Under the pieces are notes generated by a model that saw only the letters and a program-made list of their open reading frames with translations, was not told the origin of the DNA and ran no database searches. This document shows, piece by piece, positions 21,620 through 34,105 of a DNA stretch of 64,000 bases (positions are counted from its first letter, which is position 1; each line of letters begins with the position of its first letter). This stretch comes from Pyxicephalus adspersus. Lineage: Eukaryota; Chordata; Amphibia; Anura; Pyxicephalidae. The stretch is taken from NCBI RefSeq assembly GCF_032062135.1, contig NC_092860.1, forward strand, positions 64,248,825-64,312,824. Direction: 5' to 3'. A program made the position numbers and the translations under genes.

Positions 21620-23350
21620 ATGCTGTTTTTTGCTGCCACTTTTTGTTCTTGTTTTGCCTTGACTCATAATGATAGAGGTTATTGCTGTTTTCTTTGTGAT
21701 TGCACTAATACCGCTCTACTGCATATGTTTACTGCAGCGGAATTTAAACTGGTTTTCCGTGATTGCACTGTAATTGTTCTATTGCTCCTGTTCACTGCAG
21801 TAGAATCTATGCTTTCAGGGAATATTTGAATGACAATACTGTTTGTACTTTGTGGATTATCTCAGGGAGTGCTGTAATTTGTCCTTGTATTACTCAGTTA
21901 GTTGGTAAATAAACAAATGCAGTAAACAGACAGGGTTTTTTGTGGCACAAAAATTATATTAAACGTGAATTTTTTCCAATACAAATCTGAATCAAAGGAT
22001 TGGTATTTACAGTTTTGATATGGTACTACCTTGTTCCTGGAGGTTCTGTACCTGTTTGGCTAGACAGAGGTCACCTACTTGGTGATCTAGTCACTTTTCA
22101 TCATATAGATGAGCGTTGAGCTGAGCAGTGTGTGCAGATAACCCACGAAATGCGAGTGTTTTACACAGCCTTGTTACCTGACGCGTTTCGCCCCCCTTGG
22201 GCTTCCTCAAGGGTGATGCTACGCCTAATGCTGCTCAATGTACATACTTGTAGTTTGTCTAGATGATACAATAAGTATTTCATGTTAGTAAATCGGTTAG
22301 AAATTACAAAATTTTTGACATATTTTTTCTTCCTTAGGCATAGTAGAAAATCATATATCTAGTATATTTTTTACATCTGGATATTAAGAGATAAATCTAT
22401 GTGCTGTACATGCAATTATTTTGAAAACATTTGTATGTATGGAATTTGTATGACATATAAGTAAAAACATTTCTGTTGTCATTATAATCAATCATTACAA
22501 TCAATATCTAGTTTTTAGTGACAATGCAAAATAGCCATAGTAGTCAGTATATTGTGTCACATTCAACATATACATATACATTCTCTTGTCCTGTTATGTC
22601 ATAGTAGGGGGTATTAAACTGTGCATATTTCAAATTGAATATTCCCTTAGAAAATACTACCAAATAAAAATACACACTAGTAGGACACTTGGTTTGTTTA
22701 CTACTATTGGCAAAATATGTACATAGAACATGAGTCAAAAGGCAAAACTTTCATGTTCCTTCAGAGGATATGATTATGCTCATAGAATCAAAAGGGGAGA
22801 TGCTGTCCCACAAGGTTTTTAAGAAAATACCAAATGCCTCCAATATAGAGGGAACTCATTCAGGCTTGCCCCATAATGGGAGGACCTATAATAAGTAAAT
22901 ATGGTAATGAATATCCTAAAAGAGCATTGTTTAAATTATATTATTTTAGTATATTAAGTGTATACAAAAATGTCTTATGCTATGAATCGGAGCAGTGGAG
23001 ACCCCAACCACAGTCTTTTTAAACTCATGAGAAAAAAAGCATGACAGAGGAGATTCCCGGAGCCGCCTCTATAAAGACAGCGTTCCAGAAGTTCTCCCTG
23101 CCATGTGCACACTTCTCACGTGATTGACTTGTCGGGTGTGTACTCGGCTCCAGAGACTCCCTTTCGAGTACACCTTTCATCTGACGTAAGAGAGGGAGGG
23201 ATCCTCCGCTCTGTATCCTGGCTTATTGGCAGGTCACTATGCATCCCATTGATGCACAGTGATCGGCAAAGCGCGTTTATCCAAAGGAATAAACGCATAC
23301 AGGGATGTGACATGGTGGGAAGACATTGACAATTTAAAGCTCATCGGTAA
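21620..23350. repeat. unclassified repeat with GACGCGTTTCG motif; no gene
   Basis: At 22180-22213 the sequence reads GACGCGTTTCGCC...GGCTTCCTCAAGGGTG, and an AAATCGGTT block follows. Both recur in the same order at 51353-51450. The remainder (22250-23350) is AT-rich with short frames only. Confidence 0.5.
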
Positions 23351-23959
23351 AGAATACTGATGCTCCCGTCCCCGCAAGTCAGGATGTATGCAGGGGATCC
23401 TCATCCGTTTTTTTTACTCGGCTGTTATTTTGACCTGCTGTTTTGCCTATATTCAATGCTGATTTGCTGGAGGTCATTGTTATTTCCCTATTTGAACTAT
23501 AACCACTGTATTGCCCTTATATGCTGTAGTGCTTTTTATCCTCTTTTGGATATTTCATACCTGCCCTACAGCCCCTTAGGGGAGTCTTATGCCAGGCCTG
23601 ATTTAGGTGGGCCTGGTGGGGGATCTTCTCCTGGGGCCAATTTACCACTTAACAGCCGGTGTGGACCGCAATATCTTATAATGTTACACTGGTGGTTTGG
23701 TGATTGTTCTGCAGACCGTTGGGTTCCCGATCCCGCTGGGAGTGTTGGTGTTCTTGCCAGGTACAATTGTTGCCTGTCCGCCTTGGAAGAGGCACAGGTA
23801 CCGGCGGGTGACGAACACCCCCGCCGCCGACTGCTTCAGTTAGGTTTATTGTATATGTTTTTGTGTTTTTTTTTTCTATTTTTTGTTTTAGTGTGTCTCC
23901 TTCTCAATTTACCCCTCCATCCCACCCAATCCCCTCCTTTCTCTATAGCAGATGTCAGT

Positions 23960-25064
23960 CTGCAGAGGTTGTGTTTCTGCAAGAGACACATTTTGATAGT
24001 TCGGGCACCTTCAACTTTGCCTCCCAATACTACCCTGGTGCTCATGTGGCTAACTCTCACTCTAAAAAGCGAGCGGGGGTAGCAATTTTGATTAAGGACT
24101 CCTTTAAATTCTCCCTTATCCATTCAATTATTGACCTGGAGGGCAGATTCATTATTTTACATGGTACCTTACAAGGTGTCCCTTTACCTATGTGCAATAT
24201 TTACGCTCCCAATGCGGGACAGCTCGAGTTTCTTACTAAGACGTTGGCCCTCTTACAAGAGTTCACACATACTTATCTGATTGTTGGGGAAGATCTTCTC
24301 CCCGACTTAAGCTAGGATGTCCACGTTTATATCCCCTCCACCTCCTGTTGTGCTGCAATGTTCTAATTTTTTTAGGCAGCTTATAAGACGTCGTCAGCTA
24401 TATGAGGGCTGGAAAATCCAGCACCCAACAAGCAGGCAGTTTACTTTCTACTCCCCTCCTCACCAAACCCATTGACTTTATATTTATTAATTTATCACTA
24501 TTGAGGAATAGTGTTCCTGCTGATATCCACCCTATTTCATAGTCAGATCATGCCCCGATTACTTTGGAGGTTCTTTTTGCTCCCTCTAAGACTAGAGTCT
24601 GTCATTAGATGATGAATGATTTTCTCCTCAAAAACAAGGACACCAAATTGTCCCTTACTACAGGTATACAAAACTACTTTGACGAAAACAAAGATTCAGT
24701 AATGCATACTTCCACTGATAGGGGTAAATGTGTGGCCTTGAGCTCCTGCCTTAAAAGGAAATCTAATCTGCAGCGTGCCTTAACAGAATAGGCACTACGG
24801 ACTGCAGAGAAGCTCACTAGTAGAGTGTCGCTGGGCCTCCTGCGAGAGGTGATCTCCCTCTGCTCCAAAATTAGTGCCTTGGAGCTGAGGTGGGTCAGCT
24901 GGATGATGAAGCGAACTAGACAGCTTTATTATCATAAGGGCAACAAGGCAGATATGCATTTGGCAGGCAAACTGAGAAATGCACAAACTAATTCCTCTCC
25001 CATGGCCATCAAAGACGATAAGGGGATAATGTTAGCCCTGCAGGTCGTGGGTCCTATCTTTCAG
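23960..25064 (+). pseudogene. L1 ORF2 endonuclease and linker, frameshifted
   Basis: Contains VVFLQETHF (catalytic Glu block), AGVAILIKDSF, NIYAPNAGQ, then after a frame change RRQLYEGWKIQHP, HSIDFIFINL and a YSDHAPITLEV block with the SDH motif (about 24541-24580), all APE-type endonuclease landmarks in the right order. The linker continues to LRWVSWMMKRTRQLYYHKGNK and stops at about 25064, where foreign DNA begins. Confidence 0.8.
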
Positions 25065-25065
25065 G

Positions 25066-25700
25066 TAGAGTAACCCCACTACCTGTGTTCCATGCCTGAG
25101 TTTCCTTCCTGCTGGAGACTTGCTCTGGTGTTTGAGCTGGCATGGGTGTGTCTCTCTTAAATCTATGAGGTAACACATACACGCCCTTTGTTTTCTACAG
25201 CCTATGGCTGGATCTCTGCAAGTATTTAAAGGCACCTCCTACTACAGGAAGTTGCCTGAGCAATCACAAGGTTTTACCCTGTGTAACTCCTAGTGCAAAG
25301 GTGTTTCCTCTGTTTGCTTTACTGTGTACCGGACTTTGTTTACTTACCCTTGGCCTGTTTGCCCCCTGACCTCGGATTATGTTTTTGGACCTTTGCCTGA
25401 TTGCCGCCTGACCCTGACCTCGGATCTTGTTTTTGGACTTTGTCTGATTGCCATCACCCTCTTGGCCACGCAAGCCCCTCGGTGCTTGCACCAAGTACCC
25501 TGACCCCTCTGGTCAGCTGCCACTGAACTGGGGGTTGCTCAGCGCGTGCATAACAGATAATAAGGTATGACCCATCCCAAATTGCTTCCTGTTTTTAACA
25601 ATATTATACCCAGTTATATCATATGGTGCAACAGGCGCAGAGTTCCATGGGTTCAACTTTGCAAGCCAAAATAGATTCCTATTTTCTGAGTTGAATCCCC
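25066..25700. mobile_element. unclassified repeat inserted in L1
   Basis: CT-rich, non-coding. Contains a direct duplication of a CCTGACCTCGGAT..TTGTTTTTGGAC module (25367-25400 and 25412-25443). Its junction with the L1 is clear on the left (about 25065) but not on the right. Family not recognised. Confidence 0.5.
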
Positions 25701-25705
25701 CCCAA

Positions 25706-26295
25706 TTAACCCCCCCCCCCTAGGGTTCTAATTCTGTCCAAATATCCATGCAAAAAGCATTACATTTTTTTTTGCATGGAAATTTTTTTTACATTGTAAG
25801 CTATAATTCTTAGGCATAACTCCCTGAAATATGTCCAAAATTTAATAAAAAACTTTAAATAAAAAAACACAAAAATCTGTTAAAATGTATTTTTTAAAAA
25901 ATAGGTAAACATGTATTAAAACTGTACAGTAGCTTGTATAATATAATTATATATATATATTATAATAACATTTCTTTGTATTGGACTCAATGCAGCTATT
26001 CTGTATTGAATCCAATACAAAATTATTTGAATTTCCCACTGATCCGCCCGCCAGCACCGACTTCCCTGGGAAACCCCGGAGATCGTCTCTGCATTGTGCG
26101 GCTGAAGATTGATGAAGACGGACATGTCCCCAGGACCTGGGGAGACCCGCAGGACTCCGGGGGACTACAACAGAGCAAGGTAAGTGTTTTTTTTTTTTTT
26201 TAGGTTAAAGCTACCCTGAGTGTGACTCGGGAATACCGTTATTTGCAGGTAAAATCCACCCTGAGTCACACTCGAGAATACCGCTAGGAGGTCAA
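25706..26295 (+). mobile_element. TTAA-flanked MITE, copy 3
   Basis: Begins TTAACCCCC (25706) and ends with CCGCTAGGAGGTCAA, a mutated TTAA at 26292-26295. It shares TTCTAATTCTGTCC, one TTGTATTGGACTCAA hairpin unit (25977), AATTTCCC, and the GAGTGTGACTCGGG / CTGAGTCACACTCGAG arms. Confidence 0.78.
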
Positions 26296-26299
26296 AGAC

Positions 26300-27238
26300 A
26301 GAACATTTGGACCAGCCTAATAACCCCATCACCGAAGAGGAAATCTCGAAGGTTATTTCCCACCTCCCTTCACATAAAGCTCCTGGTCCAGACGGTTTAC
26401 CGTATTTATATTACAAAACCTTTTTGCCGAACTTACTCCCCCATTTGTTGGATTTGTTCAATGATTTTCTACAGGGTAAACCTATTCCAGCCCTTAATGT
26501 CATGCTCCTACATTACTGTAATACCCAAACCCGGTAAGGATCCGATGGATTGTACTAATTATAGGCCCAAAGCATTACTCAATTTGGATCCTAAAATTTA
26601 TTCTAAGCTTCGGGCAAGTTGACTTTCTAAATTTTTACCGTTCCTTGTACACAGGGACCAAACAGGTTTTATCCCATACCGTCATGCCAGTGATAATACT
26701 CAATAAGTAATCAATGTTATAGACATCCTCAACAAACGCCTTTGTTGGCCATTTGTTAATCGTCTTAGTTGGCCATTCATGTTCTCCACACTTACTAAAA
26801 TGGGGTTCTCAGGACCCTTTGTTAGAGCAATTTGTTCCCTTTACAGTTGCCCTTCAGCCTCCGTCATGTTGTCTCATGCCTCCTCTACACTATTTCCCAA
26901 TAAAAATTGGACACGACAGGGATGCCCCTTGTGCCCCCTGCTTTTTGCTCTCAGTATTGAGCCACTTGGAGAGAGAATATGTTCCAATCCCAATATTCAG
27001 GATGTTCCAGTGAAAGGATCCTCTTACAAAATCTCGCTATACGCGGACGATGTCCTTCTCACATTAACACAGCCCCTTACCACTCTCCCAAATTTGTGGA
27101 CTCAACGCCTTTAGCGCTGTTTCAGGCTATATGGTAAATTCTTTGAAGACAGAGGCTATGCCTTTACATATACTACCTTTACAAGTTTCAGCATTGCAGG
27201 ACAGTTATCCTTTTAAGTGGCGGGAGCACTCTCTGGGT
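26300..27238 (+). pseudogene. L1 ORF2 reverse transcriptase, frameshifted
   Basis: Landmarks: ITEEEISKVISHLPSHKAPGPDGLP (26322-26400), TGFIPYRHASDNTQ (26663-26704), TRQGCPLCPLLFALSIEPL (26910-26966), and the catalytic box SLYADDVLLTL (27034-27066). The DAEKAF block is deleted near 26740. Frames change at about 26530, 26700 and 27110. The hAT element at 27239 splits the region just after the palm. Confidence 0.85.
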
Positions 27239-29841
27239 CAGGGGTCGGGAACTAATGGCTCGCGAACCAGATGTGGCTCTTTTGATGGCTGAATCTGGCT
27301 CGCTGCCAAATCTTTAAAAAAAAGGTATAAGGGGGCGTGGCCTGCACTCCACGAAGAGAAGCTGTGTTCTAAGCCTTAGAATACAGCTTCTCTCCGCAGA
27401 GCGCAGGCCACGCCCCCCTGCATCGGTGGCCCACGTGAATGTGATCCGGGTGCACCGTTTTTCATTCCTAAAAGCTGCCCCCTGCTCTGCTGGGTGAGTC
27501 CTCATCTTTTGTTTGTGGCCCCATCGAGGTACTAGGCATATTTAAGGCACTTTCCACCAGTGGCCGAAAATTGAGTCCCCGGCTTGGGCCTAACCTGCCT
27601 TGATGGCCTGTAAGGGTCCATCCCACCAGCTACACCCGCAATTGGCTACCCTGCCTTCATTACCTCTGCCCTGCCCCACGGACCACTACCTGGGGTGGTA
27701 TCCTCCTCACCTCAGTCAACTAGCTGGATAGCTAAAAGAAAAAAAGATGAGGAGTATCGTACTTTTCAGCAGGAATGGACAGAGGAATTCGCCTTTGTGG
27801 AGAGAGCAGGTTCTGCAGTGTGTCTAATATGCAATGATAAAATTGCATCGATGAAACGGTCAAATATAAAGGGGCACTTCGACACATGCCATTCTACATT
27901 TGCATCGAAATATCCTGCAGGGGACAGCAGGAAGCAAGCATGTCAAGAGCTACTGTGCAGAGTGCAAGCTAGTCAGCAGCAACTCCGTGTTTGGACCCAA
28001 CGAGGTAACTGGAATTCAGCTAGCTTTGCTGGTGCTTTAGCAATTGTGAGAAACAGAAAGCCATTCACAGATGGGGAGTATGCCAAAACATTCATGATTG
28101 ATGTTGCCAATGAACTTTTTGACGACTTTTCAAGTAAAGACAAGATAATCAAACAAATAAGACATGCCTCTCTGTCGGCAAGAACTGTTCACGATCGTAC
28201 CATCATGATGGCATATCAAATTGAGGCAACACAAGTTAAGGACATAAATGCAGCATTATTCTTTTCTCGCGCTTTGGATGAGTCAACAGACGTAAGCCAT
28301 TTATCCCAGTTCAGCATGATTGCAAGGTATGCTGTTGGTGACACACTACGTGAGGAAAGTCTTGCTGTTTTGCCTATAAAAGGGACGACAAGAGGGGAGG
28401 ATTTATTCAAGTCTTTCACTGAGCTCGCTAAAAAAAAAAATCTACCGATGGATAAACTTATTTCGGTGTGTACTGATGGTGCTCCGTGCATGGTGGGGAA
28501 AAACAAAGGATTCGTAGCGCTTCTTCGTGAACATGAAAAGAGACCCATCCTAGGTTTTCACTGCATCCTACATCAGGAGGCGCTTTGTGCTCAGATGTGT
28601 GGCGAGCAGCTTGGTGAGATGATGTCGCTGGTCATTCAGGTGGTCAACTTTATTGTTGTCCGAGCTTTAAATGATCGCCAGTTTAAAACACTGCTGGATG
28701 AAGTTGGGAATAATTATCCTGGTCTGCTTCTGCACAGCAATGTGCGTTGGTTGTCAAGAGGGAAGGTGCTCAGCCGTTTCGCGGCTTGTCTGAGCGAAAT
28801 CCGGACTTTTCTTGAAATGAAAAACATCGAGCATCCTGAGTTAGCTAACACTGAGTGGCTCCTGAAGTTCTACTATCTCATGGACATGACTGAACATCTG
28901 AACCAGCTCAATGTGAAAATGCAAGGCGTTGGAAATACAGTCTTATCCCTTCAACAAGCAGTGTTTGCATTTGAAAACAAGCTAGAACTCTTCATCGCAG
29001 ACATTGAAACAGGTCGTTTACTACACTTTGAAAAACTGGGAGAGTTTAAAGATGCATGCACAGCAAGTGACCCTGCTCAACATCTTGATCTTCAGCAGCT
29101 AGCGGGCTTCACATATATTCTCCTGCAGTCATTCAAAGCGCGCTTTGGAGAATTTCATGAGCGCACTCGTCTTTTTAAGTTCATCACCCATCCACAGGAG
29201 TGTGCAGTGGACAGCACCGATCTGAGTTACATCCCCGGAGCCTCCGTCAGAGATTTTGAGCTACAAGCTGCTGACCTGAAGGCCTCAGATGTGGGTGAAT
29301 AAGTTCAAGTCACTGAATGAAGATTTGGAAAGACTTGCACGACAGCAAGCAGAGTTGGCGAGCAAACACAAGTGGAGAGAAATTAAAAAACTTCAACCCG
29401 CGGACCAGCTGATTGTCAAAACTTGGAACGCGCTTCCTGTCACATACCACACACTGCAGCGTGTGAGTATTGCTGTACTGACAATGTTTGGCTCTGCGTA
29501 TGCATGTGAGCAGTCTTTCTCACATCTAAAGAACATTAAGACTAACCTACGATCACGTTTAACGGATGGAAGTCTCAACGCCTGCATAAAACTTAACCTC
29601 ACCACATATCAAACAGACTACAAAGCCATCAGCAAAACCATGATGCACCAGAAGTGCATTATTGGTAAGAAGTACTTTATTGATTCATTAATTATTCATT
29701 CATTGGTTAGCAACAGCATAACATAAAATGCACACATTTACTTTTATTTAGTTTTAAACATATTGTATGGCTCTCACGGAATTACATTTTAAAATATGTT
29801 ATGTTTATGGCTCTCTCAGCCAAAAAGGTTCCTGACCCCTG
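27239..29841 (+). mobile_element. near-complete hAT transposon inserted in L1
   Basis: Ends CAGGGGTCGGGAAC (27239) and GTTCCTGACCCCTG (29841) form a 14-bp inverted repeat with one mismatch. Flanking octamers CTCTGGGT (27231-27238) and CCCTAGGT (29842-29849) agree at six of eight bases, consistent with an aged duplication. It encodes one transposase on the same strand as the L1. Length 2603 bp. Confidence 0.88.
27695..29726 (+). pseudogene. hAT transposase with a single frameshift
   Basis: The 535-codon frame 27695-29302 is followed by a second frame from 29289 that carries the C-terminus. An N-terminal BED-type zinc finger (C43, C46, H61, H66) is followed by the RNase H-like catalytic domain: D195 in LDESTD, D261 in CTDGAP, and the C290/H293 pair in FHCILHQ. 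The last catalytic Glu lies in the ACEQSFSHLKNIKTNLR dimerisation block of the second frame (about 29506-29556). Architecture resembles the EPM2AIP1/GTF2IRD2-like and ZBED/SCAND3-like hAT group. A two-base loss near 29290 explains the frame change; otherwise the reading is open. Confidence 0.88.
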
Positions 29842-30664
29842 CCCTAGGTTATCTGGTTACTAAGATTACGGCTACCTATAACCAATTGTATGCTCGTATT
29901 TTCCCTCCACTGTTCCAGGAGATATGTAATTATCTGCACAAATGGAAGGGGCACTCATTGTCGCTTTTAGGACATATTGCGTCTGTGAAAATGATGCTTT
30001 TGCCCAAGCTCTGGGTTCCTGTCCTGACCCTGAAAACACTGCAAGCTGGTTTTCTGAGTATTATTTGGGTGCAAAGGCGACATAGATTGTCTACATTAGT
30101 GGTTTGCACACCCAAAGAATTGGGAAGTCTGGGGGCCCCAGATCTGGTTAAATATTAGGTGGCGACTCATCTTCGGTATTTGCCCTCATGGACTATGTTG
30201 TTTCCCCCCAGTGTATGCCGGGAGTTGGAGGAAGCTTGGATTGCCCCACTTCATCCTAATGTGATGTTATGGAGTTCCTATGTTATGGAGCAAATAAGTC
30301 TAAGTTTGGTCTCTCCTCTCATGCCTATGTACTTACATCCAATATACACACTCCTGTATTACCCAATAGCCTAGCCAGAAAGATGTGGCAACCAGAGAGA
30401 AAAGGCGCTATTCCATATTCTGAATATTTTACACGCGGTGAAGAGACTACTCTCCTTTCTACAGGATAAGTTTGACCTCCCACAAGCCTTCTTTTATGCA
30501 TACTTGCAGATCAGGCATTATGTCCTTTCCCTTCAACAATCCCCTAGATTTACTGAAATTACTCCTTTGAGAGAATATGCGCTGATGGTCCTCATGCCAA
30601 GGGCCTTATTTCTTCCATTTATCGCCTTCTCCATGTGTCTGCACAGGAGGGTTCTGGTACATTT
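29842..30664 (+). pseudogene. L1 ORF2 region after the palm
   Basis: Resumes the L1 frame after the hAT: YLVTKITATYNQLYARIFPPL, LHKWKGHSLSLLGHIASVKMMLLPKLW and KELGSLGAPDLVKY, the usual post-RT blocks. Later frames (30159-30809) give degraded L1 C-terminal sequence up to the next insertion. Confidence 0.78.
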
Positions 30665-32710
30665 CTTAGTTCTCCCCAGCCTGTTTTTGGGGGGCGGGCC
30701 GCCCACCTGCAGTGATTATTCCGCCCAGCACATTTTCAGCAGCTCTGAATGGACACCAGAGAGGCTGCTCTGCTCCCTCCGTTCTCAACTGATAAGAGCT
30801 GATTTTTGATTAGAACCGGGCGGAGTAAGGAGAGCACAGCACAGCTATGAGGAGATCAGGACACAGGCTGCCCCTCCCCCTCTAATTGCTGTGCTGAGTC
30901 TTTTGGAAAAAAGAAAAAGTAACATCATGCAATGTCTCCGCCCAGTGGCGGAAAACTGTGTCATAATGACTTGAAATTTTCAGGGTCCACAGGGAACACC
31001 ATTCACAATTTCAGCATCACAGCTTTTACAAATGATGTAATGAATGATATGGGGATCAGAATTGTAAAATCTTGTGAAAATACAACATTGGGGTTGCAGT
31101 ATAAAAAGCAAGTGCGCCTGGGAGTCCTTAATCAAAAATGCAAATTGGGGACCCCCGGGGCCACTTTCATAGAAAGGAGGCATGGGGGCAAGGGCTCCTA
31201 AATTTTCACTTATCTCTCACAAATCTATAACTGTCATACTATGTTACCCGTCTGCCTCTCGTCTGAACAAAGACGAAAATGTAGGTGCAGGGGGTGAGGG
31301 CAACACCTTTTGATAACCCCCCCACACTAAAATTTCATTACTATGGCAAACGCACTGCCCATTTCTAACACTGGAAACCCAGTGTTTCTCTGAAATGAGG
31401 AGGTGTAGGAAACTGAAAATGTGTGGGGAACATCTGTGGATAACACCCCCTAAAGTTTTATCACAATGGCATCATTAATACATAAAAAACTCTGCCCATC
31501 AAAACGAAATTGGGGTTTAGTTACTGGTGGGGTAAATCATGGGGCAGCGTGCTTTGATGGGCAGAGTTTAAGTAATGATGCTATGGGGATGAAAGTTTGG
31601 GGAGTGTAAGCCACAAATGTCCCCCACTTGCCCCTTTAATTCTGTTTATCTGCACCTCTCTGTTCTAGAAGCATTAGGGTTCAAGAGAAGGAAGCGGACC
31701 GTTTGATGGGCAGAGGTTTTTATGGTATAATGATGCCAGGCTAATTAAATTTTAGGGGTTTATACATCTGCTCCCCACTTGCACCTACATTTTCAGTTTC
31801 CTGCACTTCCCCATTCCAGATAAATTGGGGTTCAAAGAACAGAAGCAGAAAGGACAGCATAGTATTACAAATATATCTTGGTAAAAGGTAGGTAACATAT
31901 TTAGGGCCCCCACCCCAATGCTTCTTGCTATGTAAGTGGCCCCAGGGGTCCTTAATTTGCATTTTCTTATAAAACAGCAACCCAAATGTTCAATTTCCAC
32001 AAGTTTTTAAACTCATGATCCCCATATTTTGAAATCCTTGAAATTAAAAAAAGAAATGTTGGTTATTAGTGGCTCCCCTGTGTACCCTAAAAATTTTAGG
32101 TAATTACAACCAACATTTTAGGAGATCTGAAAGATTTAAAGCAATGAGTTGTTAGGCTGCAGAACATGACAAGCAGACTTTACACACACCGCTATCATAC
32201 TGTGGGTGGATAAATTTCACAGGAAGTTTTTGTTTTTGGCAGTGATGAGGGGGGCACTGGCTGCCCTGCCCCCATCTGCGATCACCTGCATGATGCTCTT
32301 TGTGTTACCTAGGTATAGTGCTAGGAGGTGACATCTGAAAGTAGGCTGAATTCACACTGGCAGTAGGGTCACATTTGCTGTGTTTACCCCTCACTTACCT
32401 CTCACCAGGAATCTCTGCAGCCTGAAAAGCCCAGAACTTACCGCCTGTTACCAATCCTAGGTGTCAAGCAGTTGCCAAGTAGTCACTGAGGAGGAGCATT
32501 TTTTTACTGCTAATGTGAACTAAGCCTAATTTGTTAAGCCACATTTATCACACACTCAACCACACTGACACAATAGCGGGGGTTACTGGATATCTATGGC
32601 ATAAATAACTAGGAGCTCCAAATTTTTCCTGTCTAGCCCCGCCCACTTTTTTTTACCACCCGGCTAGTTTCCCCCCACCCAGCTGAAAAAAATTTCTGGG
32701 GAGAACACTG
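30665..32710. mobile_element. large non-autonomous DNA element with TTCTCCCCAG ends
   Basis: The left end GTTCTCCCCAG (30669) and right end CTGGGGAGAAC (about 32697-32707) are inverted copies; the right terminus CAGTGTTCTCCCCAGAAAT (read inverted) is shared with the fragment at 42378. About 2 kb, non-coding, with a smaller MITE inside (32342-32529). L1 continues on both sides. Flanks share only CATTT, so the target duplication is uncertain. Probably hAT. Confidence 0.65.
32342..32529. mobile_element. small MITE (GAATTCACACTGGCAGTA family)
   Basis: Ends TAGGCTGAATTCACACTGGC and GCTAATGTGAACTAAGCCTA. The same ends occur in opposite orientation at 43717-43905, with shared internal blocks (GGTAACAGG, AGTGACTAC). 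Non-coding. Confidence 0.72.
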
Positions 32711-33425
32711 CATTTGCATATATGGATACTTGGGAGGCCATTTTGAGCCGTACACTGAACTGAGTGGTCAGAACTTTGGGAGGTGCGGGTCCCAGCGTGG
32801 GACTCTGGAGCATGTCTTCTGGTTTTGTCCCATTATACATAGTTATTGTGAGAGTAACCAAGCTAATCAGAGAGGTGACCCAGCAACGGTTTTCCTTTGA
32901 TCCACTCCACCACCCTTTGGGATTGCCCCTTACGGGTCTCCCCAAACTCACATGTAAGCTCATTACACATATTTTGGTGGCAGCACGTACTTTGATTCAG
33001 ACCAAGTAGAAATCCATATCGCCTCCCTCTTTAGAGGATTTGCATACTCAGATTCAGGAAGTCCATTTGATGGAATAATATTCTGCTCCGCAGGAATAGT
33101 GTTGCTACAGTTGAACGGGTCTAGGAAATCTGGGATGCTTTTTATGCTCGATTACAGGTTTAATGTGTTAATTTGATTTTTGAGCTCCTCTCACTCATCA
33201 TCTCCTTGGTGGCTCCTTTTCATCCCCCCCCCCCCCCCCCAACTTAGCTAATTGTCATGTTTACAGTTTATGCTTTTTCCCTTGTTAATGTTTTATGTAT
33301 ATTGGATTTTCACTGTTCACCATATTTGCCATAAGCGAATGTATTGATTATGCTAGTGTGCTACTAATATTCATATATGTTATGTATGTTGTTCTATCTG
33401 ATGTACCAATAAATATAAACAGTAT
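32711..33425 (+). pseudogene. L1 ORF2 C-terminus and 3' end
   Basis: A frame around 32766-32830 reads the C-terminal L1 Cys-rich block (Trp-Arg-Cys-Gly..., GTLEHVFWFCP), followed by a degraded tail to about 33010. The 3'UTR ends with CCAATAAATATAAAC at 33406-33420. A C run (33223-33240) interrupts the tail. Confidence 0.7.
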
Positions 33426-33492
33426 ACAGCATGGTTATGTTATTTTATGGTTTTCTGAATGTATATCAAATTTGGGGTTAAAACCCCACTAA

Positions 33493-33496
<4 letters not shown>

Positions 33497-33529
<33 letters not shown>
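33497..33529 (+). repeat. poly-A run
   Basis: About 33 consecutive A shortly after the L1 3' end. Confidence 0.9.
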
Positions 33530-33531
<2 letters not shown>

Positions 33532-34105
33532 TAAGTAACTGCAAACAAGTAGACCTGAATTCTGCTAAAAATTCTTTGACATTGTTCCCACAAAAGTGGC
33601 TTATTTGGAAAAATAGGACTGCAAGCTTAGAAAAATCAGATTTGAAGCTGTGTAACCAATAAGGTATCACACTACAGTCTAAGGTTGCACAACAGAGTTT
33701 AGTGTCAAGACCATTACTTTTTAGTTAATTCTTTGTTATCTACTGGTAATAAAGTTTGGGATTTTTGTATTATTTATGTATTTGCAGTCGACACAACACT
33801 ATCTTTGGGGAGTAAAACTATGTGAATCAATAAGGCTTTAACACAGACTTTACGCCTTACGAAGGCCTACAAAGCATTTATACAGCTTTCAGCAAGCTTC
33901 AAACAGCTTTCAAATTAGGAATGATACAAAGAGATCCTAATGGAAGTGCTGACTTTCACTTTAACAATCAGTTAGCAGACTTTAAGTAGTTAAAGTTTAC
34001 TGAAGTCTTCCGACAGCTACTTTTTTTTTGTCAGTCAGCCCTCCTATAGAATAAATTTGGAAATGTTAAAAAAAAAATATTTTTTTTTTAAAGGTTTCAA
34101 GATGT
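33530..34105. other. no gene recognised
   Basis: AT-rich sequence downstream of MOB3A. A short tandem GCTTTCAGCAAGCTTCAAACAGC occurs at 33884-33910. Nothing else supported. Confidence 0.4.

Larger units (their letters stand above)
23380..33425 (+). mobile_element. L1 retrotransposon on the plus strand, opened by nested insertions
   Basis: Pieces in order: ORF1-ORF2 spacer (to about 23940), endonuclease (23960-24600), middle region (24609-25060), [insert about 25066-26295], RT (26300-27238), [hAT 27239-29841], RT/thumb region (29842-30664), [element 30665-32710], C-terminus with a Cys-rich motif (32711-33010), and a 3' end with CAATAAATATAAAC (33407-33420). Total L1 material is about 5 kb. 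Confidence 0.8.

Noticed and set aside
23360..24082. 240-codon open frame as a host gene
   Set aside because: It overlaps the L1 ORF1-ORF2 spacer and the endonuclease in a different frame, is hydrophobic low-complexity, and has no domain. The L1 reading explains the region.
27695..29302. Domesticated single-copy ZBED/GTF2IRD2-like host gene
   Set aside because: It retains terminal inverted repeats and a recognisable target duplication, and has a frameshift before the C-terminal block, so it is a transposon copy and not a host gene.
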